This document shows, one piece after another, positions 1-10,952 of a stretch of 64,000 nt of DNA. The stretch is taken from assembly GCA_001599815.1 (NCBI GenBank), contig BCIA01000004.1, positions 5,172,082 through 5,236,081 of the forward strand. The letters are read 5' to 3'. Positions within the stretch are counted from its first letter, which is position 1, and each line of letters starts with the position of its first letter. The translations under genes and the position numbers were made by a program. The stretch comes from Furcasterigmium furcatum (taxonomy: Eukaryota; Ascomycota; Sordariomycetes; Glomerellales; Plectosphaerellaceae). The notes under the pieces are model-generated. The model ran no database searches. It was not told the origin of the DNA and saw only the letters and a list, made by a program, of their open reading frames with translations.

Positions 1-1512
1 TCCACTCACTCAGCTCAAACTCCATCAGACGGGTCTCAATGGTCGCCTGCGCGGAATCGTTTCTCCAGAAGGGAACGGGCGCAGACGAACCCTCACCGAA
101 TACGTCCATGAGTGCGCTATGCCATATATCAAGAAGCACTATGTTGCAGGAAACGATGTCCAAGGACCCCGCCCGCAACATGTCTCCAGGCGATATTGGC
201 AACGTGATATCTTTGGAGCCAGAAGAGCCATCAGGATTTGGAGGAGCGCATTGCATCAGGAAGAGCTGGAAAGATGAAGGCGGCACGCAGGAGGATCTCA
301 CTCTTGCGCCACTGAAAGTGCGATCCATCATGAACAGTGTCCACACGACCGAACGCCAGCCGAGCGACAAGTGATCCTCCGACGGTCCGGTACCTTCTTT
401 GCAAAGCAAACCACGTGTCTGAGCAAGCCTTAGCCCAAGAGCAACCTGAGCCTGAGCCCGGTGCGGTTTGCCGGCTTCGGACCAGTTTCAGCACATGATA
501 GTGGTATGGGATTCAATACTTACTGGCAAAATCAACCTGGGCTAGTAAGCAGAGCGCCTGAAAGTAAACCAGGTCAAAGTCGAACTTGGAATATTGGGCT
601 GCCAACAGGTTCCAGGCTGCTTCCGACAACATCCCGCACGTCTCGGCGATGGCCTCTTTGTCGTGGAAGAAAGGGTTTTGGCAGGTACGTAAGCTGACAG
701 CGAGCAAAGGGAACAGCACGAGTTTGGGGTATTCACCCGCCGAGGCTTGCGGATTGTCGCTCATTCCCATCATAAGTGGGTATGGCTGGTTGTGGAAATG
801 CCGAAAGTAGAGCAGGATGCCTTCTTCCCGAATCTCATCGGGGATCTCGAGTTCGTTTGTGATCCTAGGCATGTTAACGGACTTCCACCAAGAAGTATCA
901 AGAGACATACTGGATCGTGCCAGAGGGAGAGGTTGAGTCGACAGAAGACGCCTCGTTTACGTGACGCAGGGCTTCTCCATCGTTCAAGTCCACAATCCCC
1001 TTGGCTCTGGTCAGAAGAGGTCAGCACAGCCAGGCGATACGATGAAAGAGGTCCCTGAGAATAATCTGGGTATTCGCATACTAACCCCAAAGCCTGTGCC
1101 AACTCACAAAGCTTGGTCTCGACTGCGCTCAATCGGTTCTACTGCGATCAGACATGAATCGGTGGCAATGTAGCATGCGCTCAGGGCACTCACTTCGGAA
1201 TGTCCCTGCCCAAGGGCGAAGGTCGGACGAGACTTGCGACCTCGACCTCGCACCCTTTTGTCGGGTGGTGGCAGTTTCTCGGCATAATTACATCGCTGTC
1301 TGAGACGTGCGCAGAGTGAGCATCGTGGCTTCTCGCCTGAACACCGCGACTTTTTGCGTCTGCGAGTATTAGTGAAAGTGGCTCCTTATCTCCAGTGTGC
1401 TCAACCTTCGCGACGGGTAATGAACCTACCGGCAGTTCTCGCAGGCCTGGCTCGCCCGTTGGATGGGCTCGACAAAATATGCGTCGGCAGGCGAAGCCAG
1501 ATCATCTGCCAT
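1..1512 (-). CDS. Zn(II)2Cys6 fungal transcription factor, 3' end beyond window
   Basis: Nuclear gene regulator of the Gal4 class. Six exons read on the minus strand: 1512-1430, 1359-1194, 1138-1086, 1006-911, 864-524 and 474-1. Exons 1 and 2 join to give the zinc cluster ACENCRRKKSRCSGEKPRC, followed by a CSLC pair and a final Cys; the spacing C-x2-C-x6-C-x6-C-x2-C-x6-C fits the family. A basic linker (KRVRGRGRKSR) and a short RLSAVETKL segment, typical of the dimerisation region, follow. Exons 5 and 6 encode the start of the fungal_trans regulatory domain, with LYFRHFHNQPYP, LGLRLAQTRGL and the VVWTLFMMDRTFSG helix. The frame is still open at base 1, so the C-terminus is missing. The start is the first in-frame ATG before the cluster. 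Least certain are the donor at 1085 (gttagt) and the acceptor at 475 (aag). The target genes are unknown; nearby transporters and the oxygenase are candidates. Confidence 0.85.
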
Positions 1513-2696
1513 GATAGGCCAGCAGGTGAAATTTGGCCGGCTGCTAGCAGTTTCGCAAGTCACCTAGAGGTCGGCCGCAGAAGTGAGGTGGTGTGAAGTT
1601 AATCGCTGGCGAGGGTGCGGCGGCCACCAGCGCTTCCTCCAACAGTTTAGCAGTCTCGGGGACTTCCATCACTCCGCATGCGGGGGAAATAGCGACAGGG
1701 GACTGTCGGATTAGTCACAGCGCCGACCAAGGTTCGTTCTCTTTACTACTATCACTTGGCGAAGAACGTAAATCATACACATGATCTTATATTACATCAA
1801 CTCTGATATATCTTAGGAGGCGTCGGTATATATTTGATCTCGCCGTATTTCTCATCTTTACATGACGTTAGACATGAACACACCTCACATTCTACTGTAA
1901 TTGTTATCACAGGAGGTCCGAGACCTCGCTAAAGTACCCCGACTAGACTAACTTACCTCCACTCCTACCTGCCCCTCCTTTCCCCAGGCCTGACTTAACC
2001 TTTTCCTGCTACTCAATCGCCGATCGCGGCACGCGGGACTCGGAGCACAGGCACACGGGACCGGCCTCATTGACCTACATGGCATGGAGACGGGTCGCGA
2101 GCCACGGAACACGGGACACGGGACACGGAACACGGGACACGGGACACGGGACACGGAACACGGGACACGGTTAATCTAGAACTGGTCCGTGTCGAGCCCC
2201 AAGCTCATCAACCGTCTCTTTCCACTGCCTGCAAAATACCTGACCTACTTAAATTTCACACTGTGGCAGTCCCAGTGCTCGAATTTGGCCGATAGGCTAG
2301 CGAACACCCACGTAGTGACGGCGCGAGGCCGCCTGTTCCTTGCTCTAGCGTGGTGGCCCAGAGTTGTTCCATAACCTTTGGTAGATAGAAATCATAGATT
2401 GGGAATTTATAGTATTATCACGGTTAAAGGTATGACTTGGTAGCATAGAGGGGCTATGATCCATAGCATCACTCTGAGACTCAATGCCAAATGATGTAGG
2501 CAGCACGTTGCCCTTAGGAGACTAAGTAGATAACCGCTTGCCCCTAATCCTGATCTAATCACGAAGGAACCTCGTAAACACTGGCAGATATTGCTGGGAA
2601 ACCACACCTTTGTTGAGGATGACTGTAGATAGGCCCACTGGATGAGTTCTTTATTGCCTTGGACTATAACCTATTAGTACGTAACGCCTACTATTT
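1513..2696. other. Gene-free stretch upstream of the Zn2Cys6 regulator
   Basis: This contains the promoter of the regulator that starts at 1512 and a 7-bp minisatellite (listed separately). Short ORFs here show no family signature. GC content drops and stop codons become frequent from about 2400, leading into a decayed transposon. The 2400-2696 part may be more of the same relic, but I cannot align it. Confidence 0.5.
2103..2170 (+). repeat. 7-bp minisatellite, about 9.7 copies of CACGGRA
   Basis: A perfect-length tandem array of the heptamer CACGGRA. Only the sixth base varies, in the order A G G A G G G A G, so two unit types are interleaved. A diverged partial match (cacacggga) lies about 50 bp upstream. 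No gene overlaps it. Confidence 0.9.
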
Positions 2697-2960
2697 AGAA
2701 AGGTCTAAAAGGGACTTAATAAAAAGGACTACGCCCTTACAACCTCGCAACAGAAGATCTAGGTCCTAGAGGCCTATTTAGAAGCAGCCAGGCCTAGGAA
2801 AAATAAGAAGGTCTAGATCAGCCCTACTTCGAAGTTCGCCGACATCAAGGCTATCTATAGGGCCTAGATTGAAGCTGGCGATAAAATAGATTAGATAAAT
2901 AGATCCAGCGACGTTGAATTACCTAGTGGCCTAGAGGACTATATCATAGTTACAGTGTAG
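2697..2960 (+). pseudogene. RIP-damaged relic of a pogo/Fot1-type transposase C-terminus
   Basis: One frame reads as a coherent basic tail of about 87 codons but is broken by five stops, at 2706 (TAA) and 2760, 2814, 2865 and 2892 (all TAG), before a final TAG at 2958. Between the stops come LEAYLEAARPRKNKKV, ISPTSKFADIKAIYRA and IEAGDKI. From memory of the family, fungal Fot1/pogo-like DDE transposases end with an E-A-x-R-P-R-K-(R/N)-K-K-V, then S-K-F-A-D-I-x-x-I, then I-E-A-G tail. Each internal stop sits where CAG or CAA (Gln) would fit, as expected from CpA-to-TpA changes by repeat-induced point mutation. The catalytic part is not recognisable upstream, so this is a 3' fragment. The family call is inferred without a database search. 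Confidence 0.6.
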
Positions 2961-3624
2961 GCAGTTTTAATTGAACTTGAAGTTGGTGTCGCGATTCTGG
3001 TGATCCAGTTTTGAGGTGGTCGAAATGGGGGGGTGGCCCGTATGGGGGTGTGGGACGTTATGCCTGGGGCAAAGGCGGCTCCCGATCTCATGCTGCGGCC
3101 AAGTGTCGGCGTCGGCGCTTTCAGCGGCCCGGAGCATGCACCTCGGGTCACCGTGTTTGCGCTGCTCGCAGGGACTGTCTGGCTGGGTAGTATCAGACGA
3201 GAATTATTCTTCAGCGTGAATACATCGCCAAGTTGTGTAGCTTTCCAGCACGGAGGCAAGTTCTTCGGACGGACATAAGACATAACTCGATGAAGCAATT
3301 CTCCCCCCTAAGCTGTAGAGCTTAAAGATCCCATCCGCCTCGGCCTCGATGCAGTTGCGGAACATGTGGTTGGCAGGCGTCTTGCGAGTTGTTATGCAGG
3401 TAGGAGCACATGGCTTCTGAGGTTACATCCATGGATGTCAACCAAGTATACCCGACTGCATAGAAATTACATAGAACGAGTAAGATCGATGAGTAATTCA
3501 CGAAGGCTCTCATGATATGCTAATGACGCTCCATTACTCGTGTTTCTCTTTTTGTGTAGACTATTTGAAGCCCTATATCTTATCAACCAAGGGCTCCCCC
3601 CGGTCACAGCCTCTCTGCAGACCA
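2961..3624. other. Intergenic, one weak secreted-peptide candidate
   Basis: No firm gene. On the minus strand an ATG at 3513 opens a 63-codon frame (to 3322) starting MRAFVNYSSILLVLCNFYAV, which resembles a signal peptide and is followed by two Cys residues. A second minus frame over about 3400-3235 reads FRNCIEAEADGIFKLY and carries more Cys. No satisfactory intron joins the two, so I do not annotate a gene. Confidence 0.3.
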
Positions 3625-4696
3625 TTATGCTGCGGTTTTGTCGCTGACTGCGGGCGTACTTGACTGCGAAGCTTCCTGATCCTCCTTGGCCTTGGAGATG
3701 CGAAATCGGAACCCAGCCTCGTTCCACTGCCTTCCAAAACCAAAGCCCGGATGCCAGATGGTCAGGCACATCGACGCCAGGATTACCATGACTCCATCGA
3801 GAATCATGAACTCGACCTCGAGATTGGCCAGCTTTCCCGCGAATCCCTCGCTGAGCTCGACGGCTCGGAAGACGGTACGCGCAAACAAGAATGCGGTTGC
3901 GGCGAAGAGAGCTTCCCCGGTCGTCAGCTTACAGTACAACTTTTCTTGGGCTCTGATTTCAGACACTTACCACACAGGAACATCTTGAATCGCTTGCTGT
4001 TGACGAGGTCGACAAACTCGGGATTGCGGCTCTCCGGATACTTCCTCACGCGCCAGAGAAACTCGAGGCTGCATGCGGTGAATGCAAACAAACAAGCGAC
4101 CTGGATCGAAAGGCCTGCGACAAGGATGTTCGTTCCTATGTCGATCTTTCAGCGCCGAATCGTCAGCATGATCTCCCAAGAGCAAAGAAGGGGCCCATTA
4201 CCATGGCTTGGTTGGTCAAGGGCGTCGACGCGGCGATGCCTCCGCCGACGGCTTGAACGCAGAGACTGACAATGTCGCATCCCAAGAAAAAGGTCGTATA
4301 CGTTCGAGGCTTGATCCGGCTGATGCCCTCCCCGTAGACCACCACGATGCGCCCGAGAGTCAGGTAGATGGCGGCCGCGATGAAGACGGGACCGATGGTC
4401 AGCGTGATGAGGTACCACAGGAAGTAGTCTCTGCTGAACGGGTTTCCGTTGATGAGTACCCGGGCGACGTAGCCGGCGGCTTCCGTTACCAGGCCAAGAC
4501 ACATGGTCACCGCGAAGCTCTTTGTCTTGTGCATTATGCCCAGAACGAGCTGGCTGATGCCGAGGATGGCCATGATGGCCAGGAAGAGTGCATTTCCGGG
4601 TATGCTCGGCCGGTAGCGAATGTAGCCCCAGTCTTCCACGGCACAAGTGCTCAGGGTGCAGACGAACCCTTCAATGTAGCCATCGGTGTCCGACAT
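3625..4696 (-). CDS. RTA1-like lipid-translocating exporter
   Basis: Predicted polytopic membrane protein of the RTA1 family (fungal seven-helix proteins including yeast Rsb1 and Rta1, linked to sphingoid-base export and resistance to toxic compounds). Exons are 4696-4202, 4145-3971 and 3911-3625, giving 318 residues, a usual length. Family features include the N-terminal stretch with GYIRYRPSIPGNALFLAIM, the central RTYTTFFLGCDIVSLCVQAVG helix, GTNILVAGLSIQV after the first intron, and FLFARTVFRAVELSEGFAG after the second. The last helix (LDGVMVILASMCLTIWHPG) and a charged Ser/Thr-rich tail close the protein. Introns are 56 and 59 bp, both gt-ag. The start ATG is the only one before the first helix. 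The transported lipid cannot be read from sequence. It lies beside other accessory genes. Confidence 0.9.
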
Positions 4697-5961
4697 TCTG
4701 GGCGAGTTCTTTGGGGCGAAGTTGGCGAGGAACCGTCTGCGTTGAGATGGAAGGCCTCCTGGTTGTTGGCGTGGAGGAGCATCGAAATCTCAAGAGGCGC
4801 CCGGCGCTTGAGACGCGGTGCTTGTTAATTTATAAGAATGCGTGGAATTTGATGCTGGGGTCATGGACCTTTTGCATCACCATGAGACGATTAATCCGGG
4901 CCGACCAGCCAAGGCCCTGGATGTCGCGAGGAGATCTGGACCATTTCAGCTAAGCTTCGGATCGTCGTCCCGCCTGGAAGTGCTAACTAGATAGGGATAA
5001 GCTTTTCGTCACGGCGTCCCAACTTCCTGGGGGCGGCAATCTCAGCCGCCTGTATCTTTCATTACCTACGCCCTGCTCTGCTGTCCGCGTATGAATCCAA
5101 TGGCAGGGCGGCGGCTAAAAGGTCCACGATCCGCTTTGCGGACATGCCCTCATCTCTCGGCTTACAGATCTCTTGCCTCCCTACCAGTAGGCAGCGAAGT
5201 TCTCGCGACGCAGTCTCCAAGTCTATCTTACTGATCGGGCGTAACTCCACCTCCTCGCTGGAAAACACCACCAGTCATCGCTCAAACTTCCACGAGCCTC
5301 CCTTGCGGCCTTATCAGGCTATTACCCCACGGGGCAAGTCAAGCAGCAACAACCACTACAAGACCCTGGTTGATCGAACACCGTGGCGTCCGCGCCGCCG
5401 AGATGCGGCCGGGGCATCCCACAGCTTCGGAAGTCGGAACATCTGCGCCCAGCGTATGAAGAACCCAGCGACGGATCCTTGGGCCTCTGCGGTTCGTCCG
5501 AGGCACCGGCATATGAGGTGCACGCCCCGTATTCTGGAGTCTCCCATTCGCTCTGCGAGGCCTCGAGTGCCTGCCTCCCACACCGTCCCATGTCCGGCGG
5601 AAGCCGGAATTGCGCCGCAGGTCCGTCCGAAATATTACAATTGCATGGCGACGTTCTTTACGCGCTCTCGCAATCCACAGTTTCGTCGCTGGTCGAGCGC
5701 GGTCGCTTCCTGGTGTTCTTCTGCGCCATATTGGTGCGAATAAAGCTGCATGGCGTTCTTCGGTGAAGGTCCTCCATGGCAAGTGCCTACGTAGGGGACT
5801 GCTCGTCTGCCGCATGAGTCAGCCAGGAAATCAACCTGGAAGAAGCGATATTACCCTTGACTTCGGGACACCAGGTTGACTTCCTCTCGGAGTCGTGCGG
5901 CACGTGAAGAGAACTTCGACGTCTCTCATCGTCCGGCTCGAGGCTCGACCCGTCATGGGTA
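4697..5961. other. Intergenic with unresolved minus-strand coding-like segments
   Basis: Several overlapping frames are open between about 5060 and 5815 on both strands. The most protein-like are on the minus strand: a segment at about 5260-5062 (ELRPISKIDLETASRELRCL), one at about 5560-5330 (SEWETPEYGACTSYAGASDE) and a 38-codon frame from an ATG near 5753 (MQLYSHQYGAEEHQEATALD). I could not join them with consistent splice phases and recognise no domain, so this may be a degenerate or fast-evolving gene. The promoter of the RTA1 gene lies at the left end. Confidence 0.3.
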
Positions 5962-6973
5962 CTACTCGGACACCAGACTCGATAGGCTGCGCTTCCAATC
6001 CTGTATCGTTTTCTTCGACTTCTCCAGGTCGGCTTCTAGCTGCTGCTTCTCGAGCTTCAGACTCGCCACCTCATCTTCTGCCGCCTGCCGCCGCGCAGCC
6101 TCGGATCGCAGACGCGCCAGTTCCTGCGGGGAAATACGCGCCGCCTCGGACATCTTCTGCGCGAGGCCGAGTTCTTTCCTGCTGAGGCTGAGGTCCTGCT
6201 GCAGCCGTGTCACGTCTGCCGTCAGATGGTTCACCGTTTGTCTGAGATCGCTTGCAGACTCTAGCTCCGTGTACAACACTCGGAGAGCACTGTCGATGTC
6301 TGCCGGTAAAGTCGAGTACCGAGATTTGCGGGCGGCCCTCGTACGGTTCGGCTCGCGCGAAGACTCTGGAACGCTGACATCATTGGCAGGTTTTCGTGAA
6401 GGAGCCGCCGCGGCCGGCTTCCGTGGCGCTTGTGAAGCTGGCCGCGCCGAGGTTGTAGGGATCGTCGCTGCTGATGGCTGAGGAGGCGAGGCCGGAGGAG
6501 AAGCCGGAGGCGTCAAAGACGGTGGGTTGACGTGCCAGTTTCTAACGACGCAGACTTCGCAGTACCATGACCCAGGCTCTGGTGAGCTCTGCTTTTCAAG
6601 CGGCCTGCAAGGACCATGATATGCTCGACGACAGGTGATGCAACCTTCCAGGTCGTCGGCTTTCCGACAGAGGTAGCAGAACGCGTCATGCGGAGCCCCT
6701 GCTTCTGATATGAACGCGTCAACAAGCCATACACTACGTGGGGGGTCAGAAGTCCTCACTGATCCATGCTCTAAATCTTTTGAGCGCTGTCTGGGGCGAC
6801 TCTCCGTTTTGATACGGCGGGAGCGCCTCGTATGGGACCGTGGCGAGATCTTGGGCCACGGCGACCGGAGGAACCGGCGAGAGGCTTTTGCTGGGACTTC
6901 TCAGACGTCGGCGTTTCGACCGGGTCTGTTTGCTGGAGTCCAGCACGACGATACTGTCTTCGACGTGCTCCAT
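5962..6973 (-). CDS. PHD-finger protein with C-terminal coiled coil
   Basis: Likely chromatin-associated reader protein; no enzyme domain is present. Exons are 6973-6760 and 6704-5962 (55-bp intron), giving 318 residues. After a basic, Ser-rich N-terminus (SKQTRSKRRRLRSPSKS), exon 2 opens with a C4-H-C3 PHD finger at about residues 75-122: C-Y-L-C, C-I-T-C, Y-H-G-P-C and W-Y-C-E-V-C supply all eight zinc ligands. A Pro/Ala/Ser-rich linker leads to a long Glu/Lys/Leu-rich helix (about residues 210-318) with heptad-like spacing, predicted to form a coiled coil. The open frame extends upstream to 7039 but has no ATG there, so the ATG at 6973 (MEHVEDSIVV) is used; an unseen 5' exon is possible. 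The bound histone mark is not predictable. I know of no named orthologue. Confidence 0.75.
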
Positions 6974-7315
6974 CCCAGGTGGATTAGAGATGATGAGAGT
7001 GCCAGCGTCAGAATGTGAAGGTGAAAGTTGAAATGACAAATGAAGCTGGGGATGGTCATGGGGCTAAATATGGCAACACGTGCTGCCAGTTGGCTCGATA
7101 TTTGTGTTTGTCATCGCCGATTGCTGACTAACTGACCGTCGACTCCTGATCTTTCGATCTTCATCTGACCCATGAATCCTACCAAAGCTCCCAATCCCCA
7201 ACCTCCTCGCCCGTTGCGCCGTTATTGTCAGTGTCGTTCTCTAGGGAGCAGGGCTTTGCTACAAGTACTACCCCGATTTCACCCCTGAGCGTGCAGCCTA
7301 TCCCTGGGGCTTGTA

Positions 7316-8622
7316 TCAGTCCCCGTGAGAGCCTGGCAGTCTTCCCCCCAGCGCGCGAGCCAGCAGCGCTCCAGGCCCCCATCTTGACCAGGGAGTCGGC
7401 CTGACGTACCAGGGCTGCAGGGTTATCCTCTCAATATTGTACAATTTCGTCTGCGGGTTGGGTCTGCCATCTATTGGCTGTGCCGCGAGAAAGGACGGAC
7501 GCGGGAGGCAAAGGTTTTGTATGAGGGCCCGACGGATGGCGTTGAATGTAGCCAGGGCAGCAGAGAGGATCGGACCAGGAGCCTCCATGCTAGAGGAGTC
7601 CAGGATGTCAGTGTTGCCCCCTTCAAAATCGGAAGCAGGTGTCATTAGACTCACCCAAGACTTGTCCTCATGACTTCATCCAGCTCGGTTGCAAGCTTCC
7701 CCTTGCCCGTTGCGCCCACGAAAGTCGGCAAAGAGTCGACCGCCGAATCAACGTATGCGCGCACATACTGATCGTTGGTCTGCGTAGGTCTAGCCACGCG
7801 CTCCTCGTAAGCTCTCGTCCAGTCTCTGAGCTCGTTTGCGAAGTGCAGCCCGTTCCGCCAGCGATTGTCCGAAGGTAGAAGACCGAATGGGATCTGCATA
7901 TCATCGCCAATATTTCTGAACAAAATACCGACGGCGCACTTTTCGGTATTCGTAAGCGGCCGCCATTCCTCGCGCTCAATGACCTTGAAAACCTCGCTTA
8001 GGCCGTCCCCGAGTGTATGGAGCATGTCTTCGTCGCTGATCTTGCCAGCCCTGCGGTATCGGGAATGTCTGACGAGGCCACCATGAGCTTCTGCCACGGC
8101 CAAAGTTTTGGGTCGGGGATCCTTACAAATGATTCATCCTGGCTACCGCAAGCGCGTAGCGCTCCGAGCCACGGATGTTCAACTGGGCTTCGCGCAGCAT
8201 GATCTCGGTGTCGGCGGCTCGCCGTCCCACGTTCCGTCTGGTGCTCTGGCCCGTCGTCATCAGGAGCTTAGATATGGTTGGAATTCCGCCTGTCTATCGA
8301 CAAACTCCAGTCAGCGCTTTCACATCAAGATGAGAAGAGACCACCCTGCCTTGAATTGCGCTATTTGCCGAGCTTTGGCGAATGCTCGTGGGAACTCGAG
8401 CAGCTGCAGCTGTTTGACGATCGAGTGCGCCTCTTCAACGGTCATGCTGGCCAGGGGCCTTCCACCTTTTGTAAATGGGCGCTCGATACTGGAAATTCGG
8501 CGGTATCTCAGGCCGCGAACCATCAGTAGATAGATCGTTGCGGCGATGGCAGCCGCCGAATGACAGTAACCCCATGATGAGAGATTGACGATCTCCAGGC
8601 GGCGAAGTTCTAGAAGCGACAT
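7316..8622 (-). CDS. mpaB/rubber-oxygenase-type (DUF2236) membrane oxygenase
   Basis: Member of the ER-bound oxygenase mpaB/mpaB'/rubber oxygenase family (DUF2236), whose fungal member MpaB cleaves a farnesyl chain in mycophenolic acid biosynthesis. Exons are 8622-8350, 8293-8127, 8068-7655 and 7589-7316, giving 375 residues. An N-terminal membrane segment (about residues 20-36) is followed by family blocks: TISKLLMTTGQS, YALAVARMNHLHSRYRRAGK, SDEDMLHTL, EEWRPLTNTEK, RDWTRAYEERV and, near the end, PWYVRPTPWSRWGPGAL. The first intron, 8349-8294, appears to be GC-AG (AAG|gcaggg ... gatag|ACA); only that junction restores an FKTGGIPTIS block in frame. The protein ends at LPGSHGD-stop, yet the same frame continues with YKPQG and a second stop, like the usual family tail, so the C-terminus may be recently shortened. 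The substrate is unknown. Confidence 0.85.
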
Positions 8623-9263
8623 CCGTCTTGTATCTAGCCTCGCTCTGCGATTCGATGTATTGTTGCTCTTGGGTTTCGCGTTGGTTTTGATGCGAGGACT
8701 GTACTTTGGCGGTTTTTCAAATCCCGACTCGGCGGGCCCTTTGAGAACGGAGTGTCGGCCATATTTATACTCATACTGCCAGATTCATCCCTGCAGAAAC
8801 TTGGCAACACAGTTCGCAGCGTCATACGCAGTACGGGGTTGTTAGGGATGCGATGTACCTCGTATCCAAGTACGCGTGTTGGTGCGGCGGCGGCGGCCTG
8901 ACTACCCGTACATGTCGGCACATCTACTTCGAAGCATCTGGTATTAACATACGTTTGTCATTTCAGGACGAAATGTTTTGATGGACAATTCTTAGCATGA
9001 CTTGTCAAAGGCGTGGGCGGCAAGAAGCCATATGATTCATGAATTGAAGACAGAGCAGTCCCACTCATTCCCGTTGATTATCTATGCAATTGTCCCCTAT
9101 TGAAATGAAAAGTTATTCTATGGCTGTCGTGTCGTGACAAATTGTCATTCGTTTACCAATTTCCAGGCTTCGAACAATGACTGTTGATGTCCAAATCTCG
9201 ACCAGCACGCTCGAACTGGGCGGCACAAGCGACATCTCGAATAGCGTCCGTGTCAAGAATCCG
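8623..9263. other. Intergenic between oxygenase and MFS genes
   Basis: This carries the promoter of the oxygenase gene (left) and the 3' region of the MFS gene (right). A 95-codon minus frame (8921-8634) has no domain and is Pro/Ser/Arg-rich. I see nothing else supportable. Confidence 0.5.
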
Positions 9264-10952
9264 TCAAACTTTATCCCACATTGCAATACCCTCTTTCTTC
9301 CGCTTGCACTCTCGCGAAACCGCCAGGAACATCGCGCCCAGGACGAAACAGCTTCCGGCGAAGGCCTGGGCACCTATGTACCGCCCTCCCATTGCGGTGA
9401 TAAGTGCTCCGGCGATAGGCGAGCCCGTCAAGACTGCGAAGCTCACCACCGAGAAGATCATGCCGATCCTGGTGCCCTGCCGCGTCGGATCTGTTGTCAA
9501 TGCCGCCAGCGCAGATGGGAACAGGGCCTGGAAGCCTCCCAGGGCAACACCAGAGAACCCAACCCAGATGTACAGTCCCTGCGGGGAAGAGACAGGAATC
9601 CAACACCACAGGAGCAGGGCTCCGGTGCCAGTTATGGGGACGATGACTGTGAGAGTTCCGACTCGGTCCGCGAGGAAATTCGGGACGAGACGGCCGATAA
9701 TCCCGACGCCGTTGAGGATGGCAAGCAGGTTCAGGGAGCTCGAGTAAGACATGTGTTGGATATCTCGAGCGTACGGGGCGGCGAAGAAGAATACGCAGAA
9801 GGTGGCCCAGAAGCACTAATGACCCCGAATGTCAGTCCAGGTACCGTTGACTACATAGGGAAAGGAGGTGGTACAAAGTATGAGCCAAGGGCATAAAACG
9901 CGTATTCCAAGTCCCTAAAAGCTGACAGATCGAATATGCGGCCTGTCTTCCGGGGAGCCGTGCGAGGGTGTATGGTCAGCAGGGAGATGACCGCCGTGCC
10001 GGCCTGTATGAACCCGATCGTTCTCATTGTCCAGCCAAAGCCCACGCGAGGGAGCATCTGCCGGACAATAATCGGGAAGATGATGCCGCCGGTGGCACTA
10101 CCACAGGCGGTAATCCCAATCGCAATCGACCTGTACTTTTGGAAGTATGTCGACACCACCGCAACGGCGGGACAGAACAGGCATCCGTTACCTAGACCGA
10201 GGCAGACCCCCTGGGCAAGGAAAATCTGCCAGTACTGGGTGGATATAGAGGTAAGGAACGTTCCGAGGACGATAAGAATACTCCCGACGATCGCGACGGG
10301 GCGGTAGAACCCGGCGTCGGTGAGTCGCCCGGCGAATGTCCCCACGAAGAAGAGAAGGAAGATTTCGACAGAGCCGATCCATGATATGTCTGAGGGTGTC
10401 CGTTGAAGCTCTTCCACGTAGTAGCTTTGAAATGCGCCGAAGGTGTTAACCACGCCCCTGGCCGTCAGCTTGCTGGAGAACCATTGTCAACATTAGAGAC
10501 CTACCATGTGTTCATGACCACTAAGTGGAGGCCGAGTACTGGTAAGCCGTGTTAGAAAACAAGGAGGAGACCTGCGGACCTGGACGAGCGAGCTTACCAC
10601 TGAGCCATGCTTTCGTGCCACCATCAGGGGGTGGGCTGGGGGTTGTAACCCTTGTTCTTATAGTAACATGACTGAGTACTCGTGCGATTGCAGACTCTTC
10701 TTCTGCTGGCGGTGCTCCCGTTTGCTCCGCAGCCTGCAGCGATGAGGAACCCTCCTCGGACGAATCTTGCTCTGCTTGCTTCTCTAGCTTTGGGATCGTT
10801 GAATATTCTGACAACGGCTGCCGCTCATTCCGGCGAGCAAGGTCATTTTGTAGTGCAACAGATGCAGTGTCCATGCTTGGTTTGGAGCTGGACAATTCTC
10901 TCTCGGCGGTATTAGATCTCGGCGTTTCGTAGGGGCGTATGCTGGGAGTCAC
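9264..10952 (-). CDS. Monocarboxylate-transporter-type MFS permease
   Basis: Twelve-helix major facilitator of the fungal monocarboxylate permease-like (SLC16/Mch) group. Exons are 10952-10598, 10538-10505 (34 bp), 10457-9875 and 9815-9264, giving 507 residues. A cytosolic Ser/Glu-rich N-terminus of about 105 residues ends in the family signature PPPDGGTKAWLSVLG, split by intron 1. Next come the first helix with MNTWGVVNTFGAFQSYY (split by intron 2), SWIGSVEIFLLFFVGTFAGR and QGVCLGLGNGCLFCPAVAVV. After the central loop, exon 4 resumes with CFWATFCVFFFAAPYARDI and runs through NGVGIIGRLVPNFLADRVG, the conserved cytoplasmic loop between helices 8 and 9. All introns are gt-ag, 47-59 bp. Many members have no known cargo, so the substrate is not assigned. 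It is near, but not adjacent to, the Zn2Cys6 regulator. Confidence 0.92.

Noticed and set aside
5144..5743. 199-codon plus-strand ORF
   Set aside because: Arg/Ser/Pro-rich and overlapped by equally long frames on the other strand; no recognisable motif.
9177..9896. Two long plus-strand ORFs opposite the MFS gene
   Set aside because: Antisense to transporter exons; hydrophilic composition mirrors the helices on the real strand.
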